From Aquanectria penicillioides (lineage: Eukaryota; Ascomycota; Sordariomycetes; Hypocreales; Nectriaceae), in NCBI GenBank assembly GCA_003415625.1, contig PYIU01000011.1:2059001-2123000 (forward strand): a DNA stretch of 64,000 nucleotides, given 5' to 3'. Positions within the stretch are counted from its first letter, which is position 1, and every line of letters begins with the position of its first letter. Shown piece after piece: positions 23,971 to 36,483 of this stretch. The notes under the pieces are model-generated. The model made no database searches. It saw nothing but the letters and a program-made list of their open reading frames with translations, and was not told the DNA's origin. Both the position numbers and the translations under genes were made by a program.

Positions 23971-26445
23971 TCAAACTTCACAACAGTATCCAAACTCCAA
24001 CTCAGCAAAGCTGGTCCTATGGCTTGGAACGAGGGATACCATTCCCCCTAGTGCGGCCTCAGCAGCATTGATATATGGCCACATATTACTTGGGTCGGAA
24101 AACGAAGTCATCATAATGTCGATGAACTCCATTTCTTGATCAGGGGGCAGAAGCGACGGAAAGGCGGGATTGTCGTCGTGTGGGCGTGCTGTGCCGCCTA
24201 GTGCTGGTCCTTGACGCTCATCGGAGTTTGGGTTTTTCACATCCTCCCGGTGAAATGGCCAAAATGAGGCCTCCATCAAGTTATCCGCCTTGGCCCAAGT
24301 TGATAATGGGTTGCATGTCGAGTTTGAGAACGACGACATTAGATTGGGGGTCGTTTCCACAGGAGGCACTTCCTCAAGCATGCCATTTTGACGCGCAAGT
24401 TCAACTTCACGATGCTTGCGGGTTTTCATGCACAGTTTATGTAGCAGTGTCCAGACACCCGTGATATTCGGCACCTTCCCCTTCTCTGTAACCTTGCTGT
24501 TTAGAGCAAGCATGCTGTTGACGGCCTTCCAGCCTCGCTCCGACGTGGCGTTCCACGGGTGACGTGAACTCTCCAAGAGCACATAGGCAATGGCATGCCA
24601 CTGAAGATGAATCTCCATCAACCAGCGCCAATTATGAAAGTGAGGATTTGCAAAGACCGCGTTCTGGTATTCGATTATTTGTATGGCCGACATTAATAAC
24701 TTTGCCCGAAAGCCACTGGACAGTGGAGAGCTTGATTGAACAGCAGACTGGTGGATGAGGAAAGCCCCTTTCGTAATGATGACGTGAGCGGACATAGCAA
24801 TGGTTCGGTATAAAGCGTTTTGATCCTCGATGCAGTATTTGAAGAGCGTACCTTCCATCCTTTCATATGTTTCGGACACTATCTTCTCCCATTTCTGCGG
24901 TGTCAGCACGGCGTCCTTTGGGTTCATTGTGTGCATCCGTTGCAATAGAGAGCAAATCTCATAACGAATGCACGCAACTGTACAGTCTGATCGCCCTTCT
25001 CTAGCAGTGGGCATCACTGTAGAATCCGGTCGGATATCCGCGTCGTTGATGTTTATAGGCAGCTTTACATCAAACGAACCATACGGGATGATGGGTTCAG
25101 TTCCGAGTTCCTCCATAAATTGCAGATCGAGGAGGCAGAGCGCCCACCATACTCGCCTCCTCATTTCAACTTCAAATGGAGGAAGAGACAGCTGTAGTCC
25201 GTCTCGATCCATCTCCATTCCCAGGGCAACTCTCACAGCCATCCCGGTAAGTGCCCAGCAAGTTCTAGTCGCTTCACGCCATCGCACTGTGGTGAGGAAC
25301 AGGACGAAAGCCTGGAGAGACATCAAGTCCCAATTGTTGAGGAAGTCGGACTTGGCCAGAGCCTGCTCTAGTGCGAACCTATATCGAGACAGGACTTGCG
25401 ATTTGCTCGCACCAAAGTATAACTCTACCTAAGTGAATGTCAGTCATTGTTCCTGCAGATCTTGCAATGGAAGCCTACCTCTGATTCGTCGATGGAGGTA
25501 ATTGCAGCATAATAGATGGCAAAGAGGAGAGCCTCATGTTTCGGATCAGCTTCATTTGAGCTGTTATTGACATTGTCAATGATTAATTCAGTAGTTTGTA
25601 TATGCGCCAGTTTGATAATTGGATCCATGTTCTCTTTGTATGACTTCCACATGGAGTCTCTCTGAGGCGTCAACGGGCGATACTGCCTCAGATCAACGTC
25701 GGTAGACCTGTAACCGAGCGCTGGGCTGTTACAGTTCCTAAATACTGGAGGGATGTCATCGGTATCATCCTCTCCTACCAGGCTTTGGGACTTTGGATGG
25801 TTCAAAAAGAGATTAGCCTTGTCCGGAGAAACCAGGTTTTGAGGTCGCGCTGCATCTTACATCATCAATAAGCCAGCTCTGGGCATTACGGAAGGGCGGG
25901 ACGGCCCATATTCTCTGTTCCCTGTTCCTTAAAATGTCTTCCGACATCTGAGGTGCAATGGGTCGCGCTTGGAGGGAAGGATGTTGGAAGGTTGTTTGTT
26001 GGTTAGGTTTTGAGCTTGGTGGAACTGTCCCTGATATCTGGTTGTTATCATATGATGAGGATTCGATCTGAGCCTCCATGGTTGCCTCCGCATCACATTT
26101 GGGCTTGACTTGTCTATTGAGCTCTTCCACTCGCGCCTCTAGCATAGCAAGTCTCTTCTGTAGCTCGCTCTTCAATGTCCTTTTCTTCTTAGATGTCGTG
26201 CTGCGACTATCCAGATTAGGCAAATCGGGGGTGCCTTGACGACGTGCCTGAAAGGTGCACAGCAGCTGTGCGTCTCGGCAGTTGTTGCATGGCAACTTTC
26301 CATCGCAGGGGGTTTCTCTCGACCGGCACGCAAGGCAAGTCGGCAAATACGAAGAGAATCGATCAGATTCATCCGCAACTGAAGGATGATCAAGAGGGGC
26401 GGTGCGGCTCATGGCGCCGATTGCAGATCCGCGATTAGAGGCCAT
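23971..26445 (-). CDS. Zn2Cys6 transcription factor with MHR domain
   Basis: Fungal regulator of 793 residues in three exons (25861-26445, 25479-25817, 23971-25428; introns of 43 and 50 bases, all phase 0). The ATG is at 26443-26445, MASNRGSAIGAMSRTAPLDH. The zinc cluster reads CLACRSRETPCDGKLPCNNC then RDAQLLC, spacing Cx2Cx6Cx5Cx2Cx6C. A Lys/Arg-rich linker and a heptad-like segment (KSELQKRLAMLEARVEELNR) suggest dimerisation. The MHR region has FAIYYAAITSIDESE, FGASKSQVLSRYRFALEQAL, GMAVRVALGMEMDRDGLQLS and RRRVWWALCLLDLQFMEELG. Neighbours are a membrane protein and, about 1.9 kb away, a divergent FAD monooxygenase that it might control (inference). Confidence 0.9.
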
Positions 26446-28329
26446 CGCATGATTCGTAAAAACACCCTGGTTCGGATTCTTTCTACGACTTGAATTCCCC
26501 CGGCCCAGTGTTGGTGAGAGCAAAAGCGAAGTGGTGCTCGGGGTTCCCAAAAGCCGAGTGCCGACAATGCTCGCGCCGGGATACTATTGGCCACGACATG
26601 GTTCGATTTACGACACTCCAGACAACATGTAATTTAGCCTTCTTCATCTGCAAATCTGGGCACTAATCATCATCCCAACCTGTAACCGCCGCAGATGATT
26701 AGCAAACTGGCGAGGCAGATCGCACATGCGGCAATGGGGGGAGCGGGAGAGATGGTCCTGATGGATGACTGTCGGGTTCTTGAAAACCTCGAGCAACCTC
26801 GCGTTTACGATTAGTTCCGATGTGGGGAATTGAAGGCGACTGTGCACTATCCGTAAGCCTCAGGCAGAAGACGCTGTAGCCTCTGATTGGTCTTTTTACC
26901 AATATTGTGGGTCTATTTTCGGGACGTGGCCCCACTCTACGGTGCACTGCCGGTACACACTAGTCTCAGCCCAGAGCAGATGTCACGTCATATCTTGATT
27001 GGCTGCTACCGGTTAGGAAGTGGGTCTCGCATTTCGACTGTGCTAGATCCACCTTCAAAGGGGGCGTGTTCGAAGCCTAATTTGGGAGTGCTTGTCTCAT
27101 ACTTCAGATCACAGCGGTCGAAATATGAGCTCGTAAGTATAGAGAGATTTGTCTGAACCTTGGATCATACCTAGGTACCTAGGTAGGTAGGTACCTAGGT
27201 AGCATATCCACAGCCGGGCGTGGATTAACCACTACTCCGTGTGAACGTCACGTGACAGGCTCAATGCGCAAGGAATTACTCCTAGACTCGAAGGTATTGT
27301 CGATAAGAACTAATTTCGAATCGAAGGGGCTTCTAGCTTGCAGAAGAGGTCTAAAATTAGGCGTGAATTATGCCGAGTTACTAGATTCGAGACGAAGTCA
27401 CGTCATCTGATTCCCTGCTCTTCAAACCAATAACCTGTGTTGTTGTGTTTTTTTGGTCAAATTCATACAGGCACAAAATGCCGAAATGTGTTGAAGCAGC
27501 TTTAATATTAGAAAATTTCTAGTTAGAATGTGTTAAAGGCATAAACTCATGATATAAAAAGCTTTCTATGGTTTGGTTATACCCATCTTGATGGAGAAGC
27601 TGGCAGAAGCTGTAAACTATTGGCTGCTATAGGGTAATCAGGGTTGTCTGACAGAACCGTTACCGAGATATATCCGCATACCTTCTCATTACGCGAAATT
27701 CCACGCATTAAACACCACAATAAAGTACATTTAGTGCAGCTTGCAGGGACCTCTGCCAGTATTTTGTAATGCCCCATCACAAGTGACACAGAAAAACGCT
27801 CAATGTCTCCCTATACGAGAAGAGTTTGACAGGGATTGAATGAACCTGTCTATCTGCGTCATGTTGCACGACGAAAATTTATTGATTCGAGCGTGTGAGA
27901 CCTAACACAACGTAAAATGAATTGAGTCAAAATAAAAAGCTGGCATTTAAATCCTGTATGGGAGCACAGTGATCGTGGCTGAAGGTGAGTGGATTGTTCA
28001 TCACTTGACATTTTCGTATGTAATACATCCCTCAAGTCGTTTCGCACTATCGTCATCCAATATGTCCTAAACTGTCGAGGTGCGTTGTAGAACCCTGTCC
28101 CACTGCTCTTGAGCTGGCCATGTCATCATCACTGGCCAGATATACTAACATATTAATGAATAATCGGAACTTTGCCTTGGCAGAAGCCCGAGGTTACAAG
28201 TGCAACGTTGTCTTTCTCATGACAATTCTATATAGTACCAAGATTGGCTGTTTTGTTAAATGCGTTCTGATTGAAACAATTTTGAACGATGTTGAAGTAT
28301 TGTTCTTTGTTTCTTTGTATCTCCCCACA
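26446..28329. other. Long intergenic region between divergent genes
   Basis: Separates the minus-strand regulator from the plus-strand FAD monooxygenase. It holds a short TACCTAGG repeat (27168-27201) and a palindromic GTCACGTGAC at about 27247-27256, an E-box-like site. No convincing gene is seen. Confidence 0.45.
27168..27201. repeat. TACCTAGG/TAGG simple repeat
   Basis: Overlapping copies of TACCTAGG and TAGG fill 34 bases and are largely self-complementary. Such short repeats are common in intergenic DNA of filamentous ascomycetes; no function is known here. Confidence 0.75.
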
Positions 28330-29881
28330 ATGCGCGAACAAAAACCGCTGAAGATTCTCATTGCTGGTGCAGGTATCGGTGGCTTAACTGCTGCCCTTGC
28401 CTTGCGTCAACAGGGTCACCACGTTGAAGTATCAAGTCGGCTATAAGATTAAGGCACACTGGACGCTGATTACATGTAGATTTTCGAAAAGTCCGCCTTG
28501 GCGAATGAAATCGGAGCTGCCATAGTACTGCAACCGAACGCACTTGTCATTTTGGAACAGCTGGGCTTGAGCCCCGAAAAATTTGGCGCAACGCCATCAA
28601 GCGCAGTAAGGGAGGATACGAGATTGAGCATGTGGAAAATTGTCATTGGAAGCTGATAAGGATTAGATTGTGTCAAGAAATGCAAACAACTTAGAGCTCA
28701 TTGAGGCCCTCCCGGTCGCTTCTGAGGATGGAAAGAAACCCGTAGGGCGGAGCAAGCCATTCAAAAGAACTGACTACTAAAAAATCGTAGAGAAACTTCT
28801 TTATTCATCGAGTTGATCTTCACAACGAGTTGAAGCGCGTTGCAACCGAGACCGCAGGTTTAGGTCCCCCAGTCATTCTGCACAAAGCCTGTGCTGTGGA
28901 ATCCGTGGACTGCAAAGCTGGGACATTGAACCTATGCGATGGGAGACGAGTTCAAGGTGATTTAGTAGTTGGGGCAGATGGCGTCCATTCCAAGGTCCGC
29001 AATAGTGTGGTAGGCACTAGCTATTCAGAGTTTGCTACCGGGAGAAGCTGTTTCCGCTTCCTCTTGCCAATCGAAGTTCTCAAAGATGACCCTGAAACAA
29101 AGACTTTCGTCGAATCGCCAACCATTCTGACAGAAATCCTGGACTCAGACCGGCGTATAATTCTTTATCCTTGCGCCTACGGCAAGACACTGAACTGTGT
29201 GGCGTTTGTACCTCGCGAAGAGGCTGGCTGGACTGGAGAGGGTAAATCAACTCGGATGGAGGGATGCCGAGCAATAAGCTAACCTGGCTAGGATGGGACA
29301 GGTGCGACAAGAAAATAAAGCTCACCTCGGCGTTCCAGAGCTTCGCACCAGCTGTTCAGCATCTACTTGCCAAAACGACCGACGAGACTATAACAATTTG
29401 GGATCTCTTGGATATGGAAGTGTTGCCAGTCTGGTCGAGGGATTTTGTGACGCTGCTTGGTGATGCCGCACATCCCTTGACACCCTGTTCGTACTGGCAC
29501 ATTGCACTCGAATACGCTACGCAAACTGACACCACCTAGTTCTCGCGCAGGGAGCAGCTCAAGCCATGGAGGATGCTGCATGTCTTGCTACATTGCTCCC
29601 TTTTGGCACATCATCAATAAAACTGAAATCGAGGTTGCTGCTCTATGAAGATTGCCGCAAGGCTAGGGTGGACCGAATTCAGAATTGGAGCCGTGAACGA
29701 GGCTGCTTAATTACCGGCCTTGATCGTCCCCCTCCGTCTAGTAAGTATTCATCAAAGATATGGTTCTATGGCGCAATAGAACTAACAGTTTAAAGGGGAA
29801 GAAATTAGAATGTGGATCGGGTACTGTGCAGGACACAACGCGTGGAAAGCGGCGTCCCGAGCGTTGGAGCAAGATATGTAG
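28330..29881 (+). CDS. FAD-dependent monooxygenase (salicylate hydroxylase-like)
   Basis: Group A aromatic-hydroxylase type flavoprotein, 410 residues, probably acting on an aromatic or polyketide-like substrate with NAD(P)H. Seven exons: 28330-28428, 28480-28605, 28667-28741, 28791-29241, 29292-29486, 29540-29740, 29796-29881. The GxGxxG FAD motif is ILIAGAGIGGLTAALALRQQ near the start. The middle motif GDLVVGADGVHSKVR is the conserved DG fingerprint, and VTLLGDAAHPLTP with AQGAAQAMEDAA is the GD motif. Stops seen in the raw frames all fall in short introns; the intron at 29242-29291 has a clear ctaac branch site. The gene therefore looks intact, although its neighbour, an MFS exporter, is decayed. 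Confidence 0.85.
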
Positions 29882-29899
29882 CGAAATTGGCATAAAATA

Positions 29900-31598
29900 A
29901 TTGGGATATTTCGGGAATGTTCATCGAAGCGCACGGAAAATAAGAAACATGGCAGGATGAACAACACGGTTGAGTTTAATAGCTCTTTCATGCTGTCGCG
30001 AAATGACTGTGAGCATGCATCTCACACCACGCGGCGCAGATCGTTTGGAAGAGCCGCCTGTGCATCCCCAAGCGTGGTCATCAAACTTTTCGGCTAGATT
30101 AGATATTCGGTTATGCAAAAGGACGGTTGAACTAGAGATGCCCATGCTACCCCCAAATACCCTGGCCTGTGCTAGTATCCCCTGTGCAGGTGCTCTGCAA
30201 CAGCATTAGCATTTGCCGCGAGAAAGAAAGCAATTATCAGGGATTTAGAAACCTACTATATTCCTGAGGAGAGACCTGGTGCCTACTCCAGTTGCTGCGG
30301 AAATAGACAGTCCGGTTCCAAGCCCGGCCACCGTAACGTATCCAATAAGCTTCTTCCCATCCTTGTACTCGGATATTGGGGTCAGAAGCGCACAGCCGGC
30401 GAGTGAAAACAAGGCTCCAGAAACCGAGGTTTCAAAGAAGATATTCCTCTTAGCATTGACCCCGGCGCATATGATGCACCCACGGCGGCTCCCGCAAGCA
30501 TTGGCAGTAGAACAACTCCCGCAGTCATTGGGTTTTCCCCATCAACCAACTGTGCCCGCAAGGGAATCGAGAAGATGAGTACAAAGAGCGGAAACCCCAC
30601 GCATAGCGTTGTTATTGCACCTGCGGAATACCATCGATTTCTGAGCAGGGAAACTGGAAAGATCGGCCTCACGTCATGAACTCCCTGATGCTCCAATGAC
30701 CACTCGCAAGCGAATAGGGCCAGGCAGCATTTTGACCCAACGGTAAGAGGCCCGACGAAGATAGCGCTGCTCCAGAAGTCCACTGAGGTAGAGAGTCCGG
30801 CATTTTGAAAGAAAAATACAATGAGGACGCAGGTAGACGTAAATAGGAAGGCCTTAATATAGTTGAATGACTTTCATGATGGTTTGGTTTTGGTTGCCTT
30901 TGACTCTGGCCAAAACGCAAGCACTAAGACGATGCAGACTGCACCTGTCGGCACACTGGAACTGTCAGCAGAGCTCTTACTCGATGTGTCGTATTTCTTA
31001 CTTGATCCAGAATATCCACCGCCAGGATGCGTATTCGGTGAGCGCACCGCCAAGAACGGGCCCAAGAGAACACGCGGCAACAATGACGATACCAGCAAGG
31101 GCAGCCATATACTCCTTGGAGTGCACGGAATGCAATTAGTTGTTCCACATTCTGGGAGTATCCGCAACCTAATTAAAAGGCCAAAAATATAATGTAAGCT
31201 GCGACGGATGCATTTCGTCGACTGATGACATCGGAGATGCGACCAGGACGTTACCACAGCTGCGCTCGGCCAAGGTGTAAGCCAAGGCAATCCAATTGAC
31301 GGACCCAAATATCTTGAAATCCACAGAGACGGTGTGTAAGCATGGGGAGACGATTGGAGCATCAATCATGGACAAGAAAAGGCCGGTGTAGATTCTAGTG
31401 ACGAACGGTCCTGTTAGCAGTGCGGGACTGGAGCGGGGACGAGGTCCGGGCCTAGGTCCATTACCCAACACAAAGCAACCCCATGCGTAAGGGACTGACT
31501 GATTCCTTCTTGTCACTATCCATCTCTTGCAGCTCTATTTCTTCGATAAAAACACTTTTGCGGCGCACATGGCCCGGAACTTCGTTGGCGGGCCCCAT
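29900..31598 (-). pseudogene. Decayed MFS drug exporter (DHA2/14-TM type)
   Basis: The original start can still be read at 31596-31598 (MGPANEVPGHVRRKS), joined by an intron to GIYTGLFLSMIDAPIVS and VNWIALAYTLAE. After a frame shift near 31235-31260 the frame gives RISDVISRRNASVAAYIIF, then an in-frame TAA at 31173-31175, then NVEQLIAFRALQGV. Another break follows near 31100 before MAALAGIVIVAACSLGPVLG. The centre continues with WRWIFWI, DFWSSAIFVGPLT, PMTAGVVLLPMLAGAAVG. A one-base shift near 30470 precedes NAKRNIFFETSVSGALFSLA and GYVTVAGLGTGLSISAATGV. The end has QGILAQARVFGGSMGISSST, then a further frame break about 30000-30060. Order and motifs match a proton-coupled multidrug transporter; several independent lesions make it non-functional. 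Confidence 0.85.
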
Positions 31599-32197
31599 GT
31601 CGTCGTTCTTGATCACTTGAGGCTAGCTCGGCTGTGAGTGCGGCGTTGAAGTTGATGGTGACGACAGTGGCGAGGGTCACAAGTTAATAGGGTGACATAG
31701 AAGCCACAGGCCCAACGGGGAGGGAGAAACCACAGCAAATATCTTCAAGAGGCAGCTGCTACAGGGACACAAGACAAGGGCTGTGGGCGTGTGGTTGACT
31801 GAGACATTGGTCTTTGTCGGTGGAAATCATGCTTGGGGGAACCCTCCCTGAAATGTGGCGATAAAGGGGTCTAAATTGATGAAGCACAGTTTTTTCTCTC
31901 TAGGGATCTGCTGTGCTGTTACAAAAAGGGTGCATCACAGGGAGTTGAAGTGGCAGTTGGGTTATATCTTGAACTGTTCTCTGGGGAAATATCCCAGTTT
32001 TCCTCTGAAGTGTCAATGAAAACGAGGACATTCCATTGTCACCATCCTTCCTACGGTTCTTGTATATCAGGGGCCTTTTATTCTCATTAGTTCATTGCCG
32101 CCATTTCGGACATGTCTGGGGGTCGTTGAATTCATAGATTACTACTAGGAGCTCATGTGTGAGACTATTATGAGAAAATCAAGGCATGTTAGCATTA
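31599..32197. other. Intergenic
   Basis: Upstream flank of the decayed exporter and 3' flank of the CFEM receptor gene. Nothing further is recognised. Confidence 0.4.
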
Positions 32198-33732
32198 TCA
32201 TGTCAAGGTAGACTTCTCGTTCTTGTGATGAATCTTCTCCATGTCAATCAAACGAGACTCATCCGTCTCACTAGTCTCCCCACTCTCGCCATATTCCACC
32301 ACATATGTCCTCTCTCGGGTAATTCCAGATTGGCCAAGACTAGATGGAGGAAGATCGTCGGCCGATCTGGCGTTGGAGCCAACAAACGCATTGAGGCAAC
32401 TGGGTGCGGTCCATGATCTGACACTCCTGCTGGTGCCGTTATTGGCATATACTCTATTGGAAGTGCCGAAGAACTTCGGGAACAAACGGGCGAGTACGAT
32501 GCGCAATGAGGGCATGCAGGCGCAAATCTCGCCGACCGAAATCTCAATGACTGACCACCGACTGGCTTCGACATAGTCCCACGTTGGGTTGCTGCTTTTC
32601 CCGTACTTAACGAGGAACTGCAGCCGGAGGATGCTCATTATAGTTACACTATTAAGCATGTTAGCTGAGTTTTTCTATGGTGAATGAAAGACGGGTGCCC
32701 TACAAAGCTCCGACACAAAACATCAAGCCCACGCCAACTTTCCTCTTCCAATCTAGTTTTAGGCCCTTCAGCTGAGCCAATGGGATTGATAGCATCCAGA
32801 AGTCGAGAGCGATGCTGATGCCAGCGTTTGACCACGAAATGGCGTTTGCGTTGAAGCAATGCCCCTCATGCTGACCATCCCACTTCTCCCAGCTGTAGTT
32901 AACGGGATCGCATTGAAAGATTGAAATGAAGACGAAGAAGATACCGAAAACACCATTGAATGCGACGGTGCTCCACAATAGTCGGCGAACTCCCTTCGTC
33001 GGAAAAATGCGGAGGCAGAAGAAGAGAAGGCTCATCTTCAGCAGGGTGATCTGGGCAAAGTAGAGAAATTCCATGATATAGAAGTACATGCCAAATTTGG
33101 TGATGCTGTCGAAGGACACGGCCCAAATGTCACGTCCGAGACCGTTGGCTGTGACGCCGTATTGGTTGATGACGAGACTAGGAACTCCAGAAATGCCGGT
33201 AATAAGGATAAACCAGTCGTCGAGCCCGTATTCGCTACGCCACCAAATCTTGAGTAGTAGACGTTGTAGAATGCAGAGGCCTGCAATGGTTCCGATGACA
33301 TTCGAGAGGACGATATGATCGACTGATACGTCACGAATGGGGGCGCCGCAGCTGGTCATGGTCAAGTTCTTAGTGGCTTTTTGGTTGAGAAAGTCAGTCA
33401 CAATACCCGAGATGGATCAGGCAAAACCCACTAAGTGATTCCTTGATGGTGCAGGTCTTGAGGATGCAGCTCGTCATCTGGATCTGGAGGTCTTCGTTCG
33501 TACATGTGCACGTCGCATTGGTCGGAGAGCATGGTGAATTGGCTATGGCGGCTTGTAAGCACGACGACTGTATCGTGTGAGTAGATTTCTTGGGGATTTT
33601 TATTCACATGAAACCAGGACTTACACCGCACTTGGGGATCTGGGCCAGGAGACCATCTTGGGAAGAGTTTGCGATGGCCAAGGACGCGCCCACAAGGCAG
33701 AGCGCCTGACTGAGCTTCCATTGCGGTCGCAT
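32198..33732 (-). CDS. CFEM-domain PTH11-like seven-TM receptor
   Basis: Plasma-membrane protein of 455 residues in four exons (33625-33732, 33432-33567, 32704-33376, 32198-32648). The ATG is at 33730-33732. A signal peptide (MRPQWKLSQALCLVGASLAI) leads into an extracellular CFEM domain with eight cysteines: QIPKCG, SSCLQAAIANSPCSPTNATC, TCTNEDLQIQMTSCILKTC. The rhodopsin-like region follows: VLSNVIGTIAGLCILQRLLL, YGLDDWFILITGI, FGMYFYIMEFLYFAQITLLK and SILRLQFLVKYGKSSNPTWD with WSVIEISVGEICACMPSLR. The cytoplasmic tail is Ser-rich. The family includes Magnaporthe Pth11, a surface-sensing receptor. All frames join without stops, so the gene is intact. Confidence 0.92.
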
Positions 33733-36336
33733 TGCAGTAATGGTAAGGTGTTGTGTGCGAGACTGACTCCAAACTGGTGTTGCAAGGAGATGATTTTATT
33801 TAAAGATGGCAAGACGGATAACTCAATGATCGGCGCTCCATTCAACACTTGGTCAAGGTTAAGGTTTGATGGTGATTCGATCACGTCCGCAGGATTATTC
33901 GAGCCCATCGAAGGAGCAAGCAGCTCTCAGATCTGCGCTTTGGTAGCGTCGTGGCGAAAATCACACTTCTAGGCACCGAGATGCGTGTGCAAGGACTCAA
34001 ACAGCGCCGATGTAGAGCTTGCTGAGCTGGTGTTTGATCGTTTGTGCGTGGAAACAAAGCGTGGGCTGAGCAAACGACTTCATCAGCGCCCCGCATTGTC
34101 AATCGCAGCAGGTCCTACGCATTGAAGCAAAGAAGATCTGTTGTCTAATTTGTCCGAGTTCAGATGGTGAAACGTCAAAGGCTCAATAAGCTTCGAGCGG
34201 TGGAGCGAAGTTCCGGGCTGAAGACAGATTGATGGCCGTTTTGGGCGCGATGCTGACGGAACACCATTGACCGTTGTTTGTGTCTTGCATGAATGTTTGG
34301 AGGAACTACCAATGGCGGAAAATGAAAAGAATTCAGGGGTTGGTTCCAATGCAAGAATAAACTAAACAATCGCAATGGGTGTGTTGGATTGGAAGCTGAT
34401 GTGATTCCGTCTGCAGGGCTATGTTGACAATTGCTGACTATTATCGACAATGATTTTGACAACGAGCAAGGAGAAACACACCGTGATTGAACAATCTAGG
34501 ATCCAGTTCAAGTTTAACTTTGCGGCTCATAATGCCGCCTCTACGGGGAGAACGGTGAGGGCATCACCAGATCCTCACAGTTGGCGGTGGGCCTGCCTGC
34601 CCTTAGGTAGCGTCAAAGCGTTACACAACAGAGAAGAAGCCATATTTGATCACCACCATCCATATAATGGCGATGCTGGGTGCCGTCGCATAATGAGCTG
34701 GCGCACCGTTTGGAAGCCTGGCTGTGATTGGCGATTGAGCAGGCCATAACATGCAAACAGTTACTTTGACGGGATTGCGTTGAATACCAAGTTTACAGTA
34801 ATCGCAGCAGTAGTAAAAGCTGTCCCTCCCATCGTACTCTCTTTGGGTACTTCGCCACTTCCAACAAACATTGCCCCCGACAATGTCGTGTAATGAGCAG
34901 GCCCATACCCATTGCCCGGGATTATCCTGAATAGACCAAGAGATCTGTAGGCCTTGGGAAGGACCTGGGTCTTCCGAACTTTAACAAGACGGGAGGAAGC
35001 ATTGTTCCGAACACCCGAAAATACTTTTTGGGTTGGCGATAGTGACACCTTTGCCCGCGATCGGCGCTGCTCGGTTACACATACGTACGGGCTGAAATTG
35101 TCTAAAAGCCCTCGGCTAGGAAAGGATTTTCCTACCCGATAGTGGTACAAGACGTGACCATTCGGGCGATTAGCTCCCGTTCTTGCTTGCATGTTACCCG
35201 CGCCCATGCAGCCAAGTGCATCATATATTACAGTGTCTCAGCTCCCGGCCTTCAATAAGAAGGCGGTTTAAAAGGACGTCACTGTCGTGGGTAAAAGGCG
35301 TATGTGCCCCGTCCCAAGCCCTGTGGGAATTACAATTTGGCTATCTCTGTGTGACAAACCTCGGCCTGTGTCTCGAAATTGGCCCTAATTGGCCATTCAG
35401 GTCGCATTGGCATTTTATATAAACTGAAAAATTCCAAAGATCCGGTTCAAGCTTGCAGTGGAATCTTGAGCCGCAGCTAGGTCGAGCTGTGCCAAACCCT
35501 CCGCTTGTTTAGATGAGACTTGACCGCGAATATGGCAAAATCAATGGCTGAAGTATTCATATTGACGTTGGTTCGCTGATGAGGAACGTGCACTGGATTC
35601 TACTAGCTAGCATTGCTGATGTTTACTCAATGGTCCGACCTTCAAGGGGACCGCGAGGTTTAATGTCACAACGTGTGGCCGTCTCATGACAGCCATAGCA
35701 TTTGGTTTGCCATGCTATAATCCTGAATATTACTGTCCGTTTTGTTCACCACTTAAATAGAAAGGCATTCATCAGCTTCATCCGTCTCAGCTATAAATAG
35801 ATAGCTGGATCTTACTGCCTTGGCCCACTCAGCTAGCATAGAATGACCTCATTGCATCGTTATCTTGATTGATGTACAGTCTAATAAAATCTATAACCTG
35901 CTCTGTGGAATGTTTTCTCTTCCGTTATAGGAAATTATGTCTGATACGTTACCAAAGTTTTCGAAACAGATCCTAATCCAAGCCATTCATGCTGCGTTAT
36001 TTGGCACTGTATCCCAAGCCGAGCCCGTAACGATATTTGCGGTACACCTGGAATCATTTCTTGGACTTTTCTGTTAAATTGGATAAAAAATACAGATTCT
36101 ATCCACCGGTTCTGGTAGCTTCTTACAATGCATTGGCTATCAGAGTGAGTTCAGAAATCCAAAGTGCTGAGGCTCTTGAGGCGACACCCGCCAAGTGCTA
36201 TGTTACAACGTACAACTGCTTTTGAATTGGTCGCGCATAATTCCTCCTGGTGTTTAGGTCCTGCTACGCAGTATTTACGTTTAAGAAAAGTTGGAGCGAA
36301 TGAGGGACCATGGATTCTCCAATACTTTGTTATATA
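33733..36336. other. Gene-poor region
   Basis: About 2.6 kb with no gene I can support. The longest frame, minus 34761-35207 (148 codons, ATG start), has no recognisable domain, helix or splice partner. A MITE-like element follows at 36337. Confidence 0.4.
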
Positions 36337-36481
36337 CCGTATTCTCTCGACAAATTGGACCACCTTAGCGTCGGCGGGATCTCCGCGTTTTACAAGAAAA
36401 AGAAAGTTCCAAGCCACATAATTGGCCGTGTGCACGTTTTGTGAAGAAACTAAGGTGGTCCGATTTGTTGAGAGAATACGG
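36337..36481. mobile_element. MITE-like element with 32-base inverted repeats and TA flanks
   Basis: The left end (36337-36368) begins CCGTATTCTCTCGACAAATT and the right end (36450-36481) is its inverted copy with two differences in 32 bases. The dinucleotide TA directly borders both ends (36335-36336 and 36482-36483), as expected for the TA target duplication of Tc1/mariner-type transposition. The 81-base interior has no coding capacity. This makes a non-autonomous miniature element the best reading, mobilised in trans if at all. No second copy was seen in the window. Confidence 0.7.
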
Positions 36482-36483
36482 TA

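Noticed and set aside
28330..29881. FAD monooxygenase as a pseudogene because the raw frames contain stops
   Set aside because: Six normal-sized introns (for example 29242-29291 with a ctaac branch site) remove every stop and keep the phase exactly.
29900..31598. Repeat-induced point mutation (RIP) as the cause of exporter decay
   Set aside because: The lesions are mainly single-base shifts and the base composition is not strongly AT-skewed; one possible CAA-to-TAA change is not enough.
34761..35207. 148-codon minus-strand open frame
   Set aside because: It has an ATG but no domain, helix, signal peptide or splice partner, and lies in a gene-poor region.
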